From Strigamia acuminata (taxonomy: Eukaryota > Arthropoda > Chilopoda > Geophilomorpha > Linotaeniidae), in contig OX442316.1 of NCBI GenBank assembly GCA_949358305.1, positions 1,736,001 to 1,800,000 on the forward strand: a DNA stretch of 64,000 bases, in the 5' to 3' direction. The stretch's first letter is position 1. Each line of letters begins with the position of its first letter. The notes below the pieces were generated by a model that saw only the letters and a program-made list of their open reading frames with translations, did no database searches and was not told where the DNA came from. Positions 24,226-33,841 of this stretch are shown here, in pieces. A program made the position numbers and the translations under genes.

Positions 24226-24706
24226 CCCTCTGTTGTTCAGGCTTCTTGTGAGGGGAGGAGAGAGTCATTCCGACTTCCTTTCCGTCTCCTGTCTAGCTGC
24301 TAATTCATCAAGCTAATTCATTCAACTATTGTTAATGTATCATGTTAGCATTTCAATGTTTAATTGCAATCATTGTTGGAATCAAAATTCATGTTATGTT
24401 CAATTTTACAAGTTTTATTTCGTGCATAATTCAGTAGTTTTAAAATCCAAGTATTTTTTTGTTCAATTTAAATTTGCATTTCATGTCAAACTGTTACTTT
24501 GAATTTACTAATTGCTCCCCTAGTTGGTTCACAATTGAGGGGATGATGGAGTGTCTTCACTCCAATGCATGTTACTTGTTACCTTTTAATTCATTGTTCA
24601 ATTGATTGTTTTTAAACCCACTTTAATTACATTGCATCCTTGTAGATCAATTGATTTCACTGTATTCTAAATTGTTCCTTCCCCCATTCCACAATTGAGG
24701 GGATAC

Positions 24707-24884
24707 TGGAGTGTCTCGCACTCCATTGGTCAGTCTTGACCATTGATATATATTGTGACGCTGCTACTACAGCGCCACCTATCTTTGAATAAACTAGTCA
24801 GTTATGTAAATCTCAGCAGCACCAACGGTCACGTTATTTTGCATGCTCCATTACAGTTTTAATATTTAGTCAAGACAGACTAAT
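24707..24884 (+). repeat. 3' LTR of the deleted Gypsy element
   Basis: Matches the 5' LTR over all 178 positions in my reading. Preceded by ACAATTGAGGGGATAC. A similar tract plus LTR-like start (ACAATTGAGGGGATGATGGA) also occurs near 24530, without a full LTR behind it. Confidence 0.9.
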
Positions 24885-25083
24885 ATTTTTTTAGGCTTAA
24901 AGCCAAAACACTCGGTCGTTTTTGAAATTCTCTAAACCATTTTAAGCCAGATAAGCCTAAAACGAGTCCACGATAGTAATTGCAGCATTCTCACATACCT
25001 TTTGATTTAACAAACTTATTATCCTTATCAAGCAAGTAAAACTAGCGATAAGGCAATTGGTTGTGACATTTTAACTGGCACAA

Positions 25084-25409
25084 ATGAACGTTTTCCTAAT
25101 TTATCCTGATTGCGTCGTGGCTCCCCGAAGGCTCCGCTTTTCATACCGGTCTGCAGAGAGCGCTGCCGTGCGCGTAATGACGTCACACGGCGTCGAGCTT
25201 GGCTGGGTGCCGAGGCGGGGCTCGAGAGCAGTGGCAGTTGGTGCAGCATCCACTCGGTATCGCCATCAATCTCGAGCGCAGGACGACGCTGCTGTAGTTG
25301 ATTTCAAATGCAGCATTCGACGGTCGGGAGGTTGGGAAACGCACGCCACATAATCGCTCGATTGGGGGAGAACGGGGGGGCAAGACCCGTATCGACCTGA
25401 CACTTAACC
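25084..25409 (+). promoter_or_regulatory. CpG-rich promoter and 5' UTR of an unidentified gene
   Basis: GC and CpG rise abruptly (GCTGCCGTGCGCG, GGCGTCGAGCTT, GAGGCGGGGCTCGAG). A perfect CRE, TGACGTCA, lies at 25178-25185. No TATA box is obvious. The block runs straight into an ATG-containing exon with a consensus donor, so it is best read as a promoter plus 5' UTR. Frames on the opposite strand look like shadows of this composition. Confidence 0.6.
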
Positions 25410-25443
25410 ATGTTAGACGAGGAGCCGCGCGTGCAAATCTCAA
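25410..25443 (+). CDS. First coding exon of an unidentified gene (11 codons + 1 nt)
   Basis: The ATG at 25410 (ACTTAACCATGT context) starts a short peptide, MLDEEPRVQIS plus one base, followed by GTAAGT at 25444, a strong donor in phase 1. The exon is too short to assign a family. The next exon would have to lie downstream, perhaps beyond the 28-30 kb and 35-42 kb insertions or outside the window; I could not find it. Call rests on the promoter-like composition, start context and donor. Confidence 0.5.
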
Positions 25444-26214
25444 GTAAGTGTTGTGACTTTTTTTCTTCTTCTTTTAAATCTCCTTTCAGGGTTTGATTTG
25501 GAGTTGGCAGCTTGTGATGTGATGTTTAGAAAGTGGTTTAATTGACAAAATGTGGTACAAGTCAGGGAAAGTAGGGTAACGCTTCATTTTTAAGTATTTG
25601 TTGAGGATGGATGGCTGATGGTGTGGAAAAATGGAAAATTATTAGGCCTATATTAAAATAAAGAAAGTTTTTCTTTAGTTCTCTGTTTTCTACGTATTTT
25701 CTGATTTTTTAGTTGAAAATAGATTAAAAGTGAGTGTGAAGTAAGCCGGATTGACGGACGGGTTTTTGTGTTTTTTCTTTGCGATTTTTTTCTTTAATTT
25801 TTTTTATTTATTAGGCTGATGAAGGTGTTTGAAATGAAAAAGAGCGAAAAGCCGAATGGAATTTTTTCCTCTTCTCGCTAAGTCCTGTTGGATGTGGCAA
25901 AATCATTCAACTTTTTTTCATTAAAGTTAAAGCGCCATGCAGGGCCGGACTTGCCATAAAGCTAAATAAGCCCCCCTGTTCTACAGGGTCTCAAAATAAT
26001 GGTTTTGCATAATAATTTTACATGTGATTTTGTTCGATGTTAAAATTTTGATGATTATCTTTTTTAAAAAGGAGATTGTAATAGTTAATGTAATTCAAAT
26101 ATTTAAATATATAACGTGTAAAGCATTAATAGAATATTTAATATACACATTTTGAATTAAATTAAATATCGTATCTTACCGATTAAGAGTTGCTCTCGAG
26201 TAGTAGCCGCGGCT

Positions 26215-26408
26215 GAGACACCAAGAATACCGTATTTTTGCAAAAGTACGGCATTGATTCCGTATTTAACCTCACGAATGATGAACGTACGCTTTGTTCA
26301 TGACGTTCTGACTTTATTCATTACATTAAACAAATGTAACAAACGAAAAACCAAAATTGTAGTTGCTAACAAAAATGGCAGTTTTGAATAAGAGCCGCGG
26401 CTCTTAAT
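26215..26408 (-). mobile_element. Dispersed repeat shared in inverted orientation with 43436-43590
   Basis: ACCAAGAATACCGTATTT, TTTAACCTCACGAATGATGA, TTCATGACGTTCTGACTT and TAACAAACGAAAAACC recur on the opposite strand at 43436-43590 in the same order. At 26392-26408 a perfect palindrome AAGAGCCGCGGCTCTT may mark an end. Confidence 0.6.
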
Positions 26409-26776
26409 TGATAAATATATTTTTGTTAGGTAACGCTACTATAAGATGCGGTAGTTTTTTACAAGTACCACTTATCGGTACGGATACTGAAGAAATCCAC
26501 AAAAGTACTGCATACAGGGCCCGTGGTACTTAATTTTCTCGAAGCGGCCCAACACTACCCATAAATAACGATTAATATGCGATATATTTAATTTTATTCA
26601 AAATGTGTATACATATTTTTGAGACATTAGGTGTGCGTATTTATTTCAATTGTAGCCTATTTTATTGATTAATTTTTTTAAAAAATGGAAAGAGGCTTTG
26701 GAAGTAGTTAGTCTGGCCCTCGTACTAAGGATAATGAAAACTGTTACCGGTATTTTGCAATTTACAACAGAACAAA

Positions 26777-27045
26777 TAAGTTAAGCAGCATTGGGGATAG
26801 TCAGTACTTGGATGGGTGACCGGTTGTTTTTCCATCCTTGCTTGATTTAAGTACTGTTTCTACGGCAAGAACATCTGCTGCCCGCCTTCAACTGGTTTTT
26901 CTGTGAATTTCCCAGTTCTCGGTGCGAATGCAATGTTAGGTTCTCAAGAAAGTTGTCCCACAGATCGGGCTAGCGTGCCTTAAATCCCACGTAAGCATCG
27001 TGTTAAACAGTCCATGACCATGCTAAGTGTTGGTATTATTATTTC
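26777..27045 (+). mobile_element. SINE with 5S rRNA-derived head and conserved core
   Basis: The first 48 bp (26777-26824) match the internal promoter half of 5S rRNA: AGTTAAGCAGCATTGGG and AGTACTTGGATGGGTGACCG. The 5' third of 5S is missing, so this is not a 5S gene. The body follows: AAGAACATCTGCTGCCCGCC, CCCAGTTCTCGGTGCGAATG, TTCTCAAGAAAGTTGTCCCA and CCATGACCATGCTAAGTG. The body is shared with 43655-43905, which lacks the 5S head. This fits the SINE3 class (5S-derived), with a central domain conserved across differing heads. Confidence 0.8.
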
Positions 27046-28135
27046 AAAATTTGTTGCCATTAGGAGTGGCAAAACATCGTGCATTGTCCTTTGTCTAGTG
27101 CACTGTAAAACCACGGATGTAGAACGACAGAAACCGCCATTTAGAACTAATTTGGCGAGTAAATTTTACGGCTACAAAGATTAAAGCCGTCCTTTTAGAT
27201 TAAGATTAAGATTAACACTAAAAAGTGGGGAAATAATCACTTAAGACCACTGTGACATCAGAAACAGTCTCGCTTCTCTCAGAATTACATTCTGTGAAGC
27301 CAATTATGACACTGAACCAAATAGTAACAATAAAAGTGTGACTGCAAAGTTTAATTAAATGAATAAATGAATAAGTTTTTCATAGCTTTTTATTTTATTG
27401 CAATTATTAAAAGATATAAATTGTACAAGAGAGAAAATTGCTTCCCCCTAATCTCTTGAGAGTAAATGCAAGGTAAATCTGTGTAGGTATTTGGCAACAA
27501 GCCAGTCTATTCGGTCAACTGTGGAATATGAATGAAGTTACATAACCATTAACTTTCATTTTTCCCACATGACTGTTAGGGATTAACCTTGAAAAAAAGA
27601 AGGAAAAACATTTAAATACTAAATAATTATATTTAAATGGAAAAAAAATAAAAAATAGAAATTTTTATTTAAAAAATATTTTTTTTTTTCATTTGATGTG
27701 GAAATTGAATAGTAGGCGGCTAAAATTATGTTTCTTTTGTTTGTTTTTTGCATAGAGAGAGAGACAGTTTGTGTGTCATGTTTGATTAGTTGAATTGGAC
27801 TATTATTTGGGCTCATTAAAAGTCCTGGCTCTAAGCCAAGATGGCTGAATCCCCTAGGACTTCTTGGAAAACAGACCAACTGCCAACAATCAAAGGAGCA
27901 GTCAGAAAACTTCTTGTTGTAATAAGAGTCTTTGGTGAGACTTGGCTTTTGAGTTTCCTACTTATGTTGATCTGATGACAGTCTCTGCCAACAAGTATTT
28001 TCTGGTGCTCCACACTGAACTAAACTGCTAACAAATGAGCTTTTTATAACACGTTGGTAGAAATAAAGACGGATAATTAGCGTTAACTTTTTTATGCTAT
28101 TGAACGATGTGAAGAATAAACGGTAAAAAATCTGT
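27046..28135. other. No confident gene
   Basis: AT-rich, with poly-A/T tracts (27590-27700). Short open frames only. CCAAGATGGCTGAA (27837) resembles a YY1 site but is isolated. Confidence 0.4.
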
Positions 28136-28315
28136 AGGTGCAATTAAACTTCAAAAGACAAATCGTCTTCTGCTTAAATCCGTTAAAGAAGCGACTTAAA
28201 GAAGTGAATTCTCGATTGAACACGCTAAACATCGGAGCTGAACTAAAAAGATGGCTTCCTACCACATGCGATAACAATAGCTAACAGAAGATGCTGAAGA
28301 GATAAGTCACTAATA

Positions 28316-28653
28316 AGGTGCGCGCCATAAGTTTAATAACGTAGTAAAATTCAAAAATGACAGAAAATTGATGACATAATCACTAATTGACTAATCAGAC
28401 AAAGGCATGTTATGTGATGTTAATTTTATCCTTTTTTTTTGCATCAAACCTAAAATATTCTATACTTATGTCACCCCCATTTTTATGTAAACTCACTGCC
28501 AAATTTATTTTTCTAAAAAACTTACAAATCTGTTAATTTTAAACGAATTCTAATGACAAAATGCACTTATTAAAAATTTGGTTTGATTCCAGATGAAGCG
28601 CAAAAATAAATATTTCAAAAAAACTCATTATTCTATACTTATGTCGCGCACCT
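28316..28653. mobile_element. 338-bp TIR element, AGGTGCGCG family
   Basis: The ends AGGTGCGCGCCATAAGT and ACTTATGTCGCGCACCT are inverted repeats with one mismatch, bracketed by TA duplications (28314-28315 and 28654-28655). No ORF. Inserted in the 28137-30061 element. Confidence 0.8.
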
Positions 28654-28754
28654 TATAAGTCAAAGAAGTTATTTAAATTCCACTTATTATGTATCTTTGA
28701 ATTCAAAACTGCTATATTTGGTCGCAATTGCAATTTTTGTTTTTTGTTAAACAC

Positions 28755-28905
28755 CGTACTGCCTCGATTTAATGCCGGGTTAAAAAAGGCGCCGGGCTCC
28801 TTTAAGTGCCGGATGGACAGAGGCACGTTAGTGAATAAACGTTGGCCCCGATTAAGCGCGGGGTCCCTCGGAAAAAAGCCTTATTTGCAGAAATACGGTA
28901 ATATT
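28755..28905. other. Pogo/Tigger-like terminal fragments
   Basis: CCTCGATTTAATGCCGGGTT and CCCCGATTAAGCGCGGGGTC resemble the ends of Tigger-like DNA transposons. No transposase is present, so this is a short relic inside the 28-30 kb nest. Confidence 0.35.
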
Positions 28906-29354
28906 AATTCCTTTATTTGAATTCTTTCAAGTTGACTTGTCAGAGATGTGATGTAAAAAATGCCATATCCTGTTTGGAGAAGTCATTTCAGACGACTAAC
29001 AAGGGGAGAGCACCAATAAGCTATCACAGATTGTTATAATATTAAACAAGAAGGATTGTTATATCATGCTGAATGAGACCCTAAAATAATTTTATTCCAT
29101 AGACAGCCAACAATGCAAACAATGAGCTCAAAGTTGGCACTATTTTGTCTGTGTATACATCAAATCTGAGCAATCAGGCCTAGTGTATGAATACTGTAAA
29201 CAACAGTTGCTAGGTAAAAAATAGTCCCAAGATCCAAGTTCAATTTTATCATTTGAGATTCAATGATGTCATTTCCTCTTTTGATATCACATGACATATG
29301 ACATCAGAACTTTGTTCAACAACATGACTGTCTTCATGAAGACAATAATAGTTT

Positions 29355-29426
29355 GTAGTGGTGGTCCAGTGGTTCAGGCAATGGACTAGGAATCTTTCCA
29401 CACAGGTTCAAATCCTGGTGTGTGTG
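29355..29426 (+). ncRNA. tRNA-like Pol III promoter module, left arm
   Basis: Box A-like TGGTCCAGTGG is at 29362-29372 and box B GGTTCAAATCC at 29405-29415; the 43-bp start-to-start spacing is normal for tRNA genes. An anticodon-loop-like CTAGGAA lies between. The acceptor arms do not pair properly and the T stem has a one-base misfit, so it is not a functional tRNA but resembles a SINE head. Confidence 0.65.
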
Positions 29427-29599
29427 AAAATTTTTTACTTTTATTTTTTATTTTTTTTTAGCAGTAATTTTAATGTTTGTAATTTTATGTTTGTTTTTAG
29501 AAAACTTTAATTAATTAATTTTAATTTTTTAACAAACATAAAATTACAAACATTAAAATTACTGCTAAAAAAAATTAAAAAATAAAAGTAAAAAATTTT

Positions 29600-29671
29600 C
29601 ACACACACCAGGATTTGAACCTGTGTGGAAAGATTCCTAGTCCATTGCCTGAACCACTGGACCACCACTAC
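29600..29671 (-). ncRNA. tRNA-like Pol III promoter module, right arm
   Basis: Exact mirror of the left-arm module: box B at 29611-29621 and box A at 29654-29664, both on the minus strand. Transcription from either module would run toward the palindrome centre and could yield a long self-complementary RNA. Confidence 0.65.
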
Positions 29672-30061
29672 AAACTATTATTGTCTTCATGAAGACAGTC
29701 ATGTTGTTGAACAAAGTTCTGATGTCATATGTCATGTGATATCAAAAGAGGAAATGACATCATTGAATCTCAAATGATAAAATTGAACTTGGATCTTGGG
29801 ACTATTTTTTACCTAGCAACTGTTGTTTACAGTATTCATACACTAGGCCTGATTGCTCAGATTTGATGTATACACAGACAAAATAGTGCCAACTTTGAGC
29901 TCATTGTTTGCATTGTTGGCTGTCTATGGAATAAAATTATTTTAGGGTCTCATTCAGCATGATATAACAATCCTTCTTGTTTAATATTATAACAATCTGT
30001 GATAGCTTATTGGTGCTCTCCCCTTGTAAGTCAATTTGTCTTTTGAAGTTTGCAAGCACCT

Positions 30062-30404
30062 TATGTTTTGTGCATTTATGGATTTTATTCGCTTGGGCTT
30101 CACGATTGTGACCCGGGCCCATCTCGCCTCTGTAAGACCGTAGACAGTATCTGTCGGTGTGCCGGTCGAGAGGATATTTGCCCGGTCTGTAAAACTCAAC
30201 GCTGTCATTTTACTCGACGGAGTGGAAGTAAAACACAACTATGGAATGCTGGGTCACGCAGAGATTTCTCTTCGGTAAACAAAACCACAGAGTAAAATTT
30301 ATTGCTCCAGATTTGTTAGTTCTACGGAAAGTCAGCCATGTAATATGCTTTTAATTACCGCACTCTGTTTCCGAAAACTTGAGACAAACAAACTCCCATT
30401 ATGT
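30062..30404. other. Moderately GC-rich stretch, no assigned gene
   Basis: 30105-30260 is GC-richer than its surroundings (ACCCGGGCCCATCTCGCC, GTGCCGGTCGAGAGG). A + strand frame contains CPVCKTQRCHF, suggestive of a zinc-binding pair but too short to call. No clear splice sites. Confidence 0.3.
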
Positions 30405-30625
30405 TTAGGCATTTCGTCGCCCTTCATTTCGTCGCCCTTTATTTCGTCGCTGACCATTACTCCCTGGAAGGAGATTTGCTTAAAAAAAGTGGTAGGGTTA
30501 GGTTTGCGGGGGGTCAAGGGGGGCTAGCGCCTCCCTTGTTAGGCATTTTTAGGAATACGAGAGGCGGACTCAGCCTAAAAACGGCAGCGAAGAAATGAAT
30601 GGTGACGAAATGAAGTGACTTTCCG
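30405..30625. mobile_element. TTTCGTCGC-repeat element relic
   Basis: CATTTCGTCGCCCTTCATTT on the left is mirrored by AAATGAATGGTGACGAAATG on the right, each side holding two to three copies of ATTTCGTCGC-type phrases. The interior has GGGTTAGGTTTGCGGGGGG and GGCGGACTCAGCC. Confidence 0.5.
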
Positions 30626-32290
30626 GTGGGGTCGGCTCTAGGTCGGCTCAAAAAACTATCAAAAGCCCAGGCGTTTAAACGAGGCGGTACAGTACATTCT
30701 TTACTTCATTAACTTTTTAATTTCACACATGTCACATCCGTTTGGAGACAAATCCGTCTTAAATAATTGCTTCCATTTAGCAATGATGGAAGACTTTGTT
30801 AACGGTTAATAATGTCTGTGAAAAGTTCAAAAACTGCAATCAGTTATTTTATAATCTGAAAGAATTCATCATGTTTTCAATTTATTACAAGCTTGAGTAC
30901 AACTGATGTTGATGTGACAACTTTAATTTGTTAAGCGCGAATGATGTCCTACAGAGAGGGAGAATGAAAGCGGCAAGTTGAGTGCGTCATTTTTGAATTG
31001 TCTCGTCCAAGTAGAAAATTGGAAAAGGGGGAACGAGGGTGAAGCAAGTCGAGTGCAATGAAAGAGAAAATATGAAAGAGACAAATGAAAAATAAAGTGT
31101 GACATGCATTTATCCACTTCTCATTCTCAATACAAATAAGTAGATCTCACAAACTTGAAAAAAAAGGTGATGGATTCGGATAAACCTAAATCCATTTTGC
31201 AAATGGCATCTTCTGCTGCTAAAAATGCTTTCATTTTTATTTGTGTGCTTTTCAGTGTTTCAATAAACAGCAAAATTAGAGAATTCTACTTTGGTTAAAA
31301 TTTATATGGCTTTTGGTGTTTCTATAAACAGCAAAAAGACATTAGGTGCATTCGAAGTTTCAGTTTTTATAGTTTTTGTAAATAAACAACAATAAACTCA
31401 TCATTAAAAGTAATTTACACCATATGTCCAAAAAATTGTTGTTTATTTACTTTATTTTAGCATTATTAGGCTTAATAATAGGCTTAATACTGCTAAATAA
31501 CAACTGGAATTAGAAAATCGTCTGCACAGAATGGGATGCGCAGTACGAATTTAGCATCAAGATACCGGGCGCGAACTGTAGAATCACAGAACATTAGTTC
31601 GACTGCGATCTAATTTCTGAGGCAGCCGTTTTAATGTGGTTTATGGCCGTTTTTGAAGTCTATTCAGTTTGCAGAAGAACAATGCTGCCAATAAAACGGC
31701 TGCATTTCATCATATGGTAAGCGACACAGTTTTAAAGCGCTTCAAAAATTGTCTGGCAGTCCACACATTTCATTTTATTTTATTTTGCTTTCATTTGTAC
31801 AGCAGGCAGAGCATTTTTTTCTGAATATTAATACAAATCTTGTGTAAAGATTGCTAGCTGGCCTGTCTTTGTTAAAAATGGCCACACCCGCTGTCAGCGC
31901 TCTTGCAGCACTTCCCTGTTAGGCTGGCACGGTCTCCGTTTAAACAAAGAAACAAGGTTAGTTGTTGGTCTGGCAAGTAATTTCTCTGCTATTAAATTGT
32001 GCCAATTTCTGAAAAAGAGAGAAAAAAAACTTTCAAGTTGCACAGCGGCTTAAGAGAACGGAAGGAATGAAATTCAAAAAAAATCGTTCAGGGACAGTGG
32101 TAAAAAAAATGTATTTTTAAACTTATCTGTACATAACATCATACATAGGAAACGTGATCTTTTATAATTTCTTAAAGTTGGGATTATGCAAGAAGATTGT
32201 TTAAGTGTATTTGTAGCAGATCAAATCTGGTGATGGTAATGGTATCTACAAAAATGGTATAGGATTATTCTTTCATTTTTTTTATTTTCT
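30626..32290. other. No confident gene
   Basis: AT-rich. An AGGTGCATTCGAAG phrase at 31345 matches the start of the AGGTGCATTC family, but no right end was found. A 17-bp inverted match (AATAAACAACAAT with ATTGTTGTTTATTTACT) spans 31380-31455. Confidence 0.4.
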
Positions 32291-32293
32291 ACT

Positions 32294-32702
32294 TATTATC
32301 TCGCTTTAAGCGGCATGCCAGTATAGCGCGGGTTTGATCAGACTGCTGGTAAACCCCTCTTTAACCGGCATGAATTTTTTCGATGAGAAATATACAAAAA
32401 CAAGCTTAAACAGCTTTTTAAGATGTCCAAAATTTAGGAAATTGGCTTAAATTTGTATAAATTTAGAGAAAATTTAATAACTTTCAGATTATCAAGAAAA
32501 CTCAAATTTCTGGCCTAAATCCAAACTTAATTATTCATCTGGGCATTTTTAATTTAAAATATAAATAAACTACTTCTTTTACATAAACTGGCATGTTTCA
32601 GATTATACTGGCATGCTGGTATAAGCTAAGTAACTAAAATTTGCAAAATTGTTAATTTCATGTACACCGGCAACCCGGCATGCCACTGAAAGCGGGATAA
32701 TA
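32294..32702. mobile_element. TATTATCYCGC-family TIR element
   Basis: The left end TATTATCTCGCTTTAAGCGG then CATGCC is mirrored by GGCATGCCACTGAAAGCGGG then ATAATA. Inner GGCATG / CATGCC phrases recur. About 400 bp, non-coding. TA-flanked Tc1/mariner-like or pogo-like ends are likely. Confidence 0.7.
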
Positions 32703-33381
32703 CTCTAACTTAAGTTTGAAGCCGTTAAAGATGGACATTATTTTCCAATTACAAAGTTGTAGAGCACTATTCATTTAGTCTAAAACCGTCTAAATATTAA
32801 TGAGTTATGTGGAAATTTATTTGAGAAAAAAATAAAAAACTATAATACCTAAGGTTGTCGCTACGCAACGACTTCCAATAACTTATTTTTGCTACATTGT
32901 GTGGTGTGGTGGTGTTATTGACATGTGCTAGATAGGTGTATGTTACCCAAGGTGGAGCTAGTATTATCTACAAAGGGAACTCTCCCAAACAAAATGAAGT
33001 GAAACCAAAATTGCAGAAATGACTGGTCAGAGTTTTGGAGTGGAGCCACTGCAGCGTGAAACCGGGGTTACGAGACAATTTTCAAGTTGACCTCTCTGTC
33101 TGTGGAGAGAAAAATCTTTGTTGGATGAAATTTGGCAGGTTGTTTGTTTTGTGATTGAATTTTTTTTTTGTAATTGCAAAGCTAGAAAAAAGATGTCTTC
33201 ATTAGGTTTGTTTAAAAAAAAAATAAAAGGATAAACACTCCTGCTGGTTGTGTAAAGACAGGCCAAATTAATCATGTTTATTTCATGATTGTTCTCTTTA
33301 CTCACTAAATTACAAGTTCTAAAAAAGCTCATGATTAAAAAAGGAACAAAATGGCTTGTCTGAAAGTTGTCTCGTGCAATC
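32703..33381. other. No confident gene
   Basis: AT-rich. A minus-strand frame at 33027-33410 has no recognised domain or splice support. Confidence 0.4.
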
Positions 33382-33486
33382 CCCAGCAGCACGTATGATT
33401 GATTTAACATTGTATCTATGCAGATATGATATTAAACATTGCATCTATCTAGATGCGATGTTTAATCGTTCATTATGTTACTTGGG
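33382..33486. mobile_element. 105-bp CCCAG...TTGGG element, intact
   Basis: The ends CCCAGCAGCACGTATGATTG and (inverted) CCCAAGTAACATAATGAACG bracket paired internal repeats (GCATCTATCTAGATGC is palindromic). ATC is duplicated at 33379-33381 and 33487-33489. Same family as the split outer element at 13233-13742. Confidence 0.8.
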
Positions 33487-33841
33487 ATCTTGCTAAATGT
33501 CAAAATGTATGAAAATATATCGAGAAGGTCACTTTTTCTTCCAGAATGGCATTTGTTCTTGCAGAATCTCACGTGTTGTTGCTGAATCTCACATGTTGTC
33601 GCAGTATCTTATTTGTTATTGCAAGATTTCACTTTGCATCGTTCTATCTCGTACTACAGTACTATTGCTCTTTCTGGCAATACTTGACTATCTCACAAAG
33701 TCTCACTATCACGAAAAGTCTCGCTCTATTTCGAGAAGTCTGACTACCACGCAAAGTCTCGTGAAGTCTGGCTATCTTGCAAAGTTAGGCTCTATCTAAA
33801 GTTCGAAATGGCAACAACGGCGTATGCGATATGCCTATCGC

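Larger units (their letters stand above)
23082..24884 (+). mobile_element. Non-autonomous Gypsy LTR element, internally deleted
   Basis: Two 178-bp LTRs (23082-23259 and 24707-24884), identical by eye, enclose only about 1.45 kb. A primer-binding-type sequence TTGGCGACGAGATGG follows the 5' LTR, and a purine-rich TTGAGGGGATAC precedes the 3' LTR. A 4-6 bp direct duplication (within AATATT) flanks the insertion. Only a damaged gag remains; protease, RT, RNase H and integrase are absent. The gag remnant and leader suggest the Mag-type branch of Ty3/Gypsy. Identical LTRs imply a recent insertion driven by another copy's enzymes. Confidence 0.88.
29000..30026. mobile_element. 1,027-bp near-perfect palindromic foldback element
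   Basis: Arms 29000-29495 and 29531-30026 (496 bp each) are reverse complements with no indel and one mismatch found (29451 with 29575), around a 35-nt AT-rich centre. The element ends CAAGGGG...CCCCTTG and is bracketed by TAA (28997-28999 and 30027-30029), a 3-bp duplication like that of PIF/Harbinger-type elements. Each arm contains a tRNA-like bipartite promoter. No protein is encoded. Such an inverted repeat is normally unstable, so near-identity implies very recent formation or continuing arm-to-arm conversion. Superfamily assignment rests only on the TAA duplication. Confidence 0.92.
28137..30061. mobile_element. AGGTGC-family TIR element carrying two later insertions
   Basis: The left end AGGTGCAATTAAACTTCAAAAG is read as AGGTGC...AAACTTCAAAAGACAAAT. 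The right end, TTTGTCTTTTGAAGTTTGCA then GCACCT, is its reverse complement. Between them are a 338-bp element (28316-28653) and the large palindrome (29000-30026). Removing both leaves an element of about 560 bp with AAGTCACTT-type internal motifs, as in the family members at 21645 and 35452. Confidence 0.75.

Noticed and set aside
26777-26824. A 5S rRNA gene
   Set aside because: Only the internal-promoter part is present and it is fused to a SINE body; the 5' third of 5S is missing.
29355-29426. A functional tRNA gene (Pro-like anticodon AGG)
   Set aside because: Acceptor stem does not pair and the T and anticodon stems are imperfect; only the promoter boxes are good.
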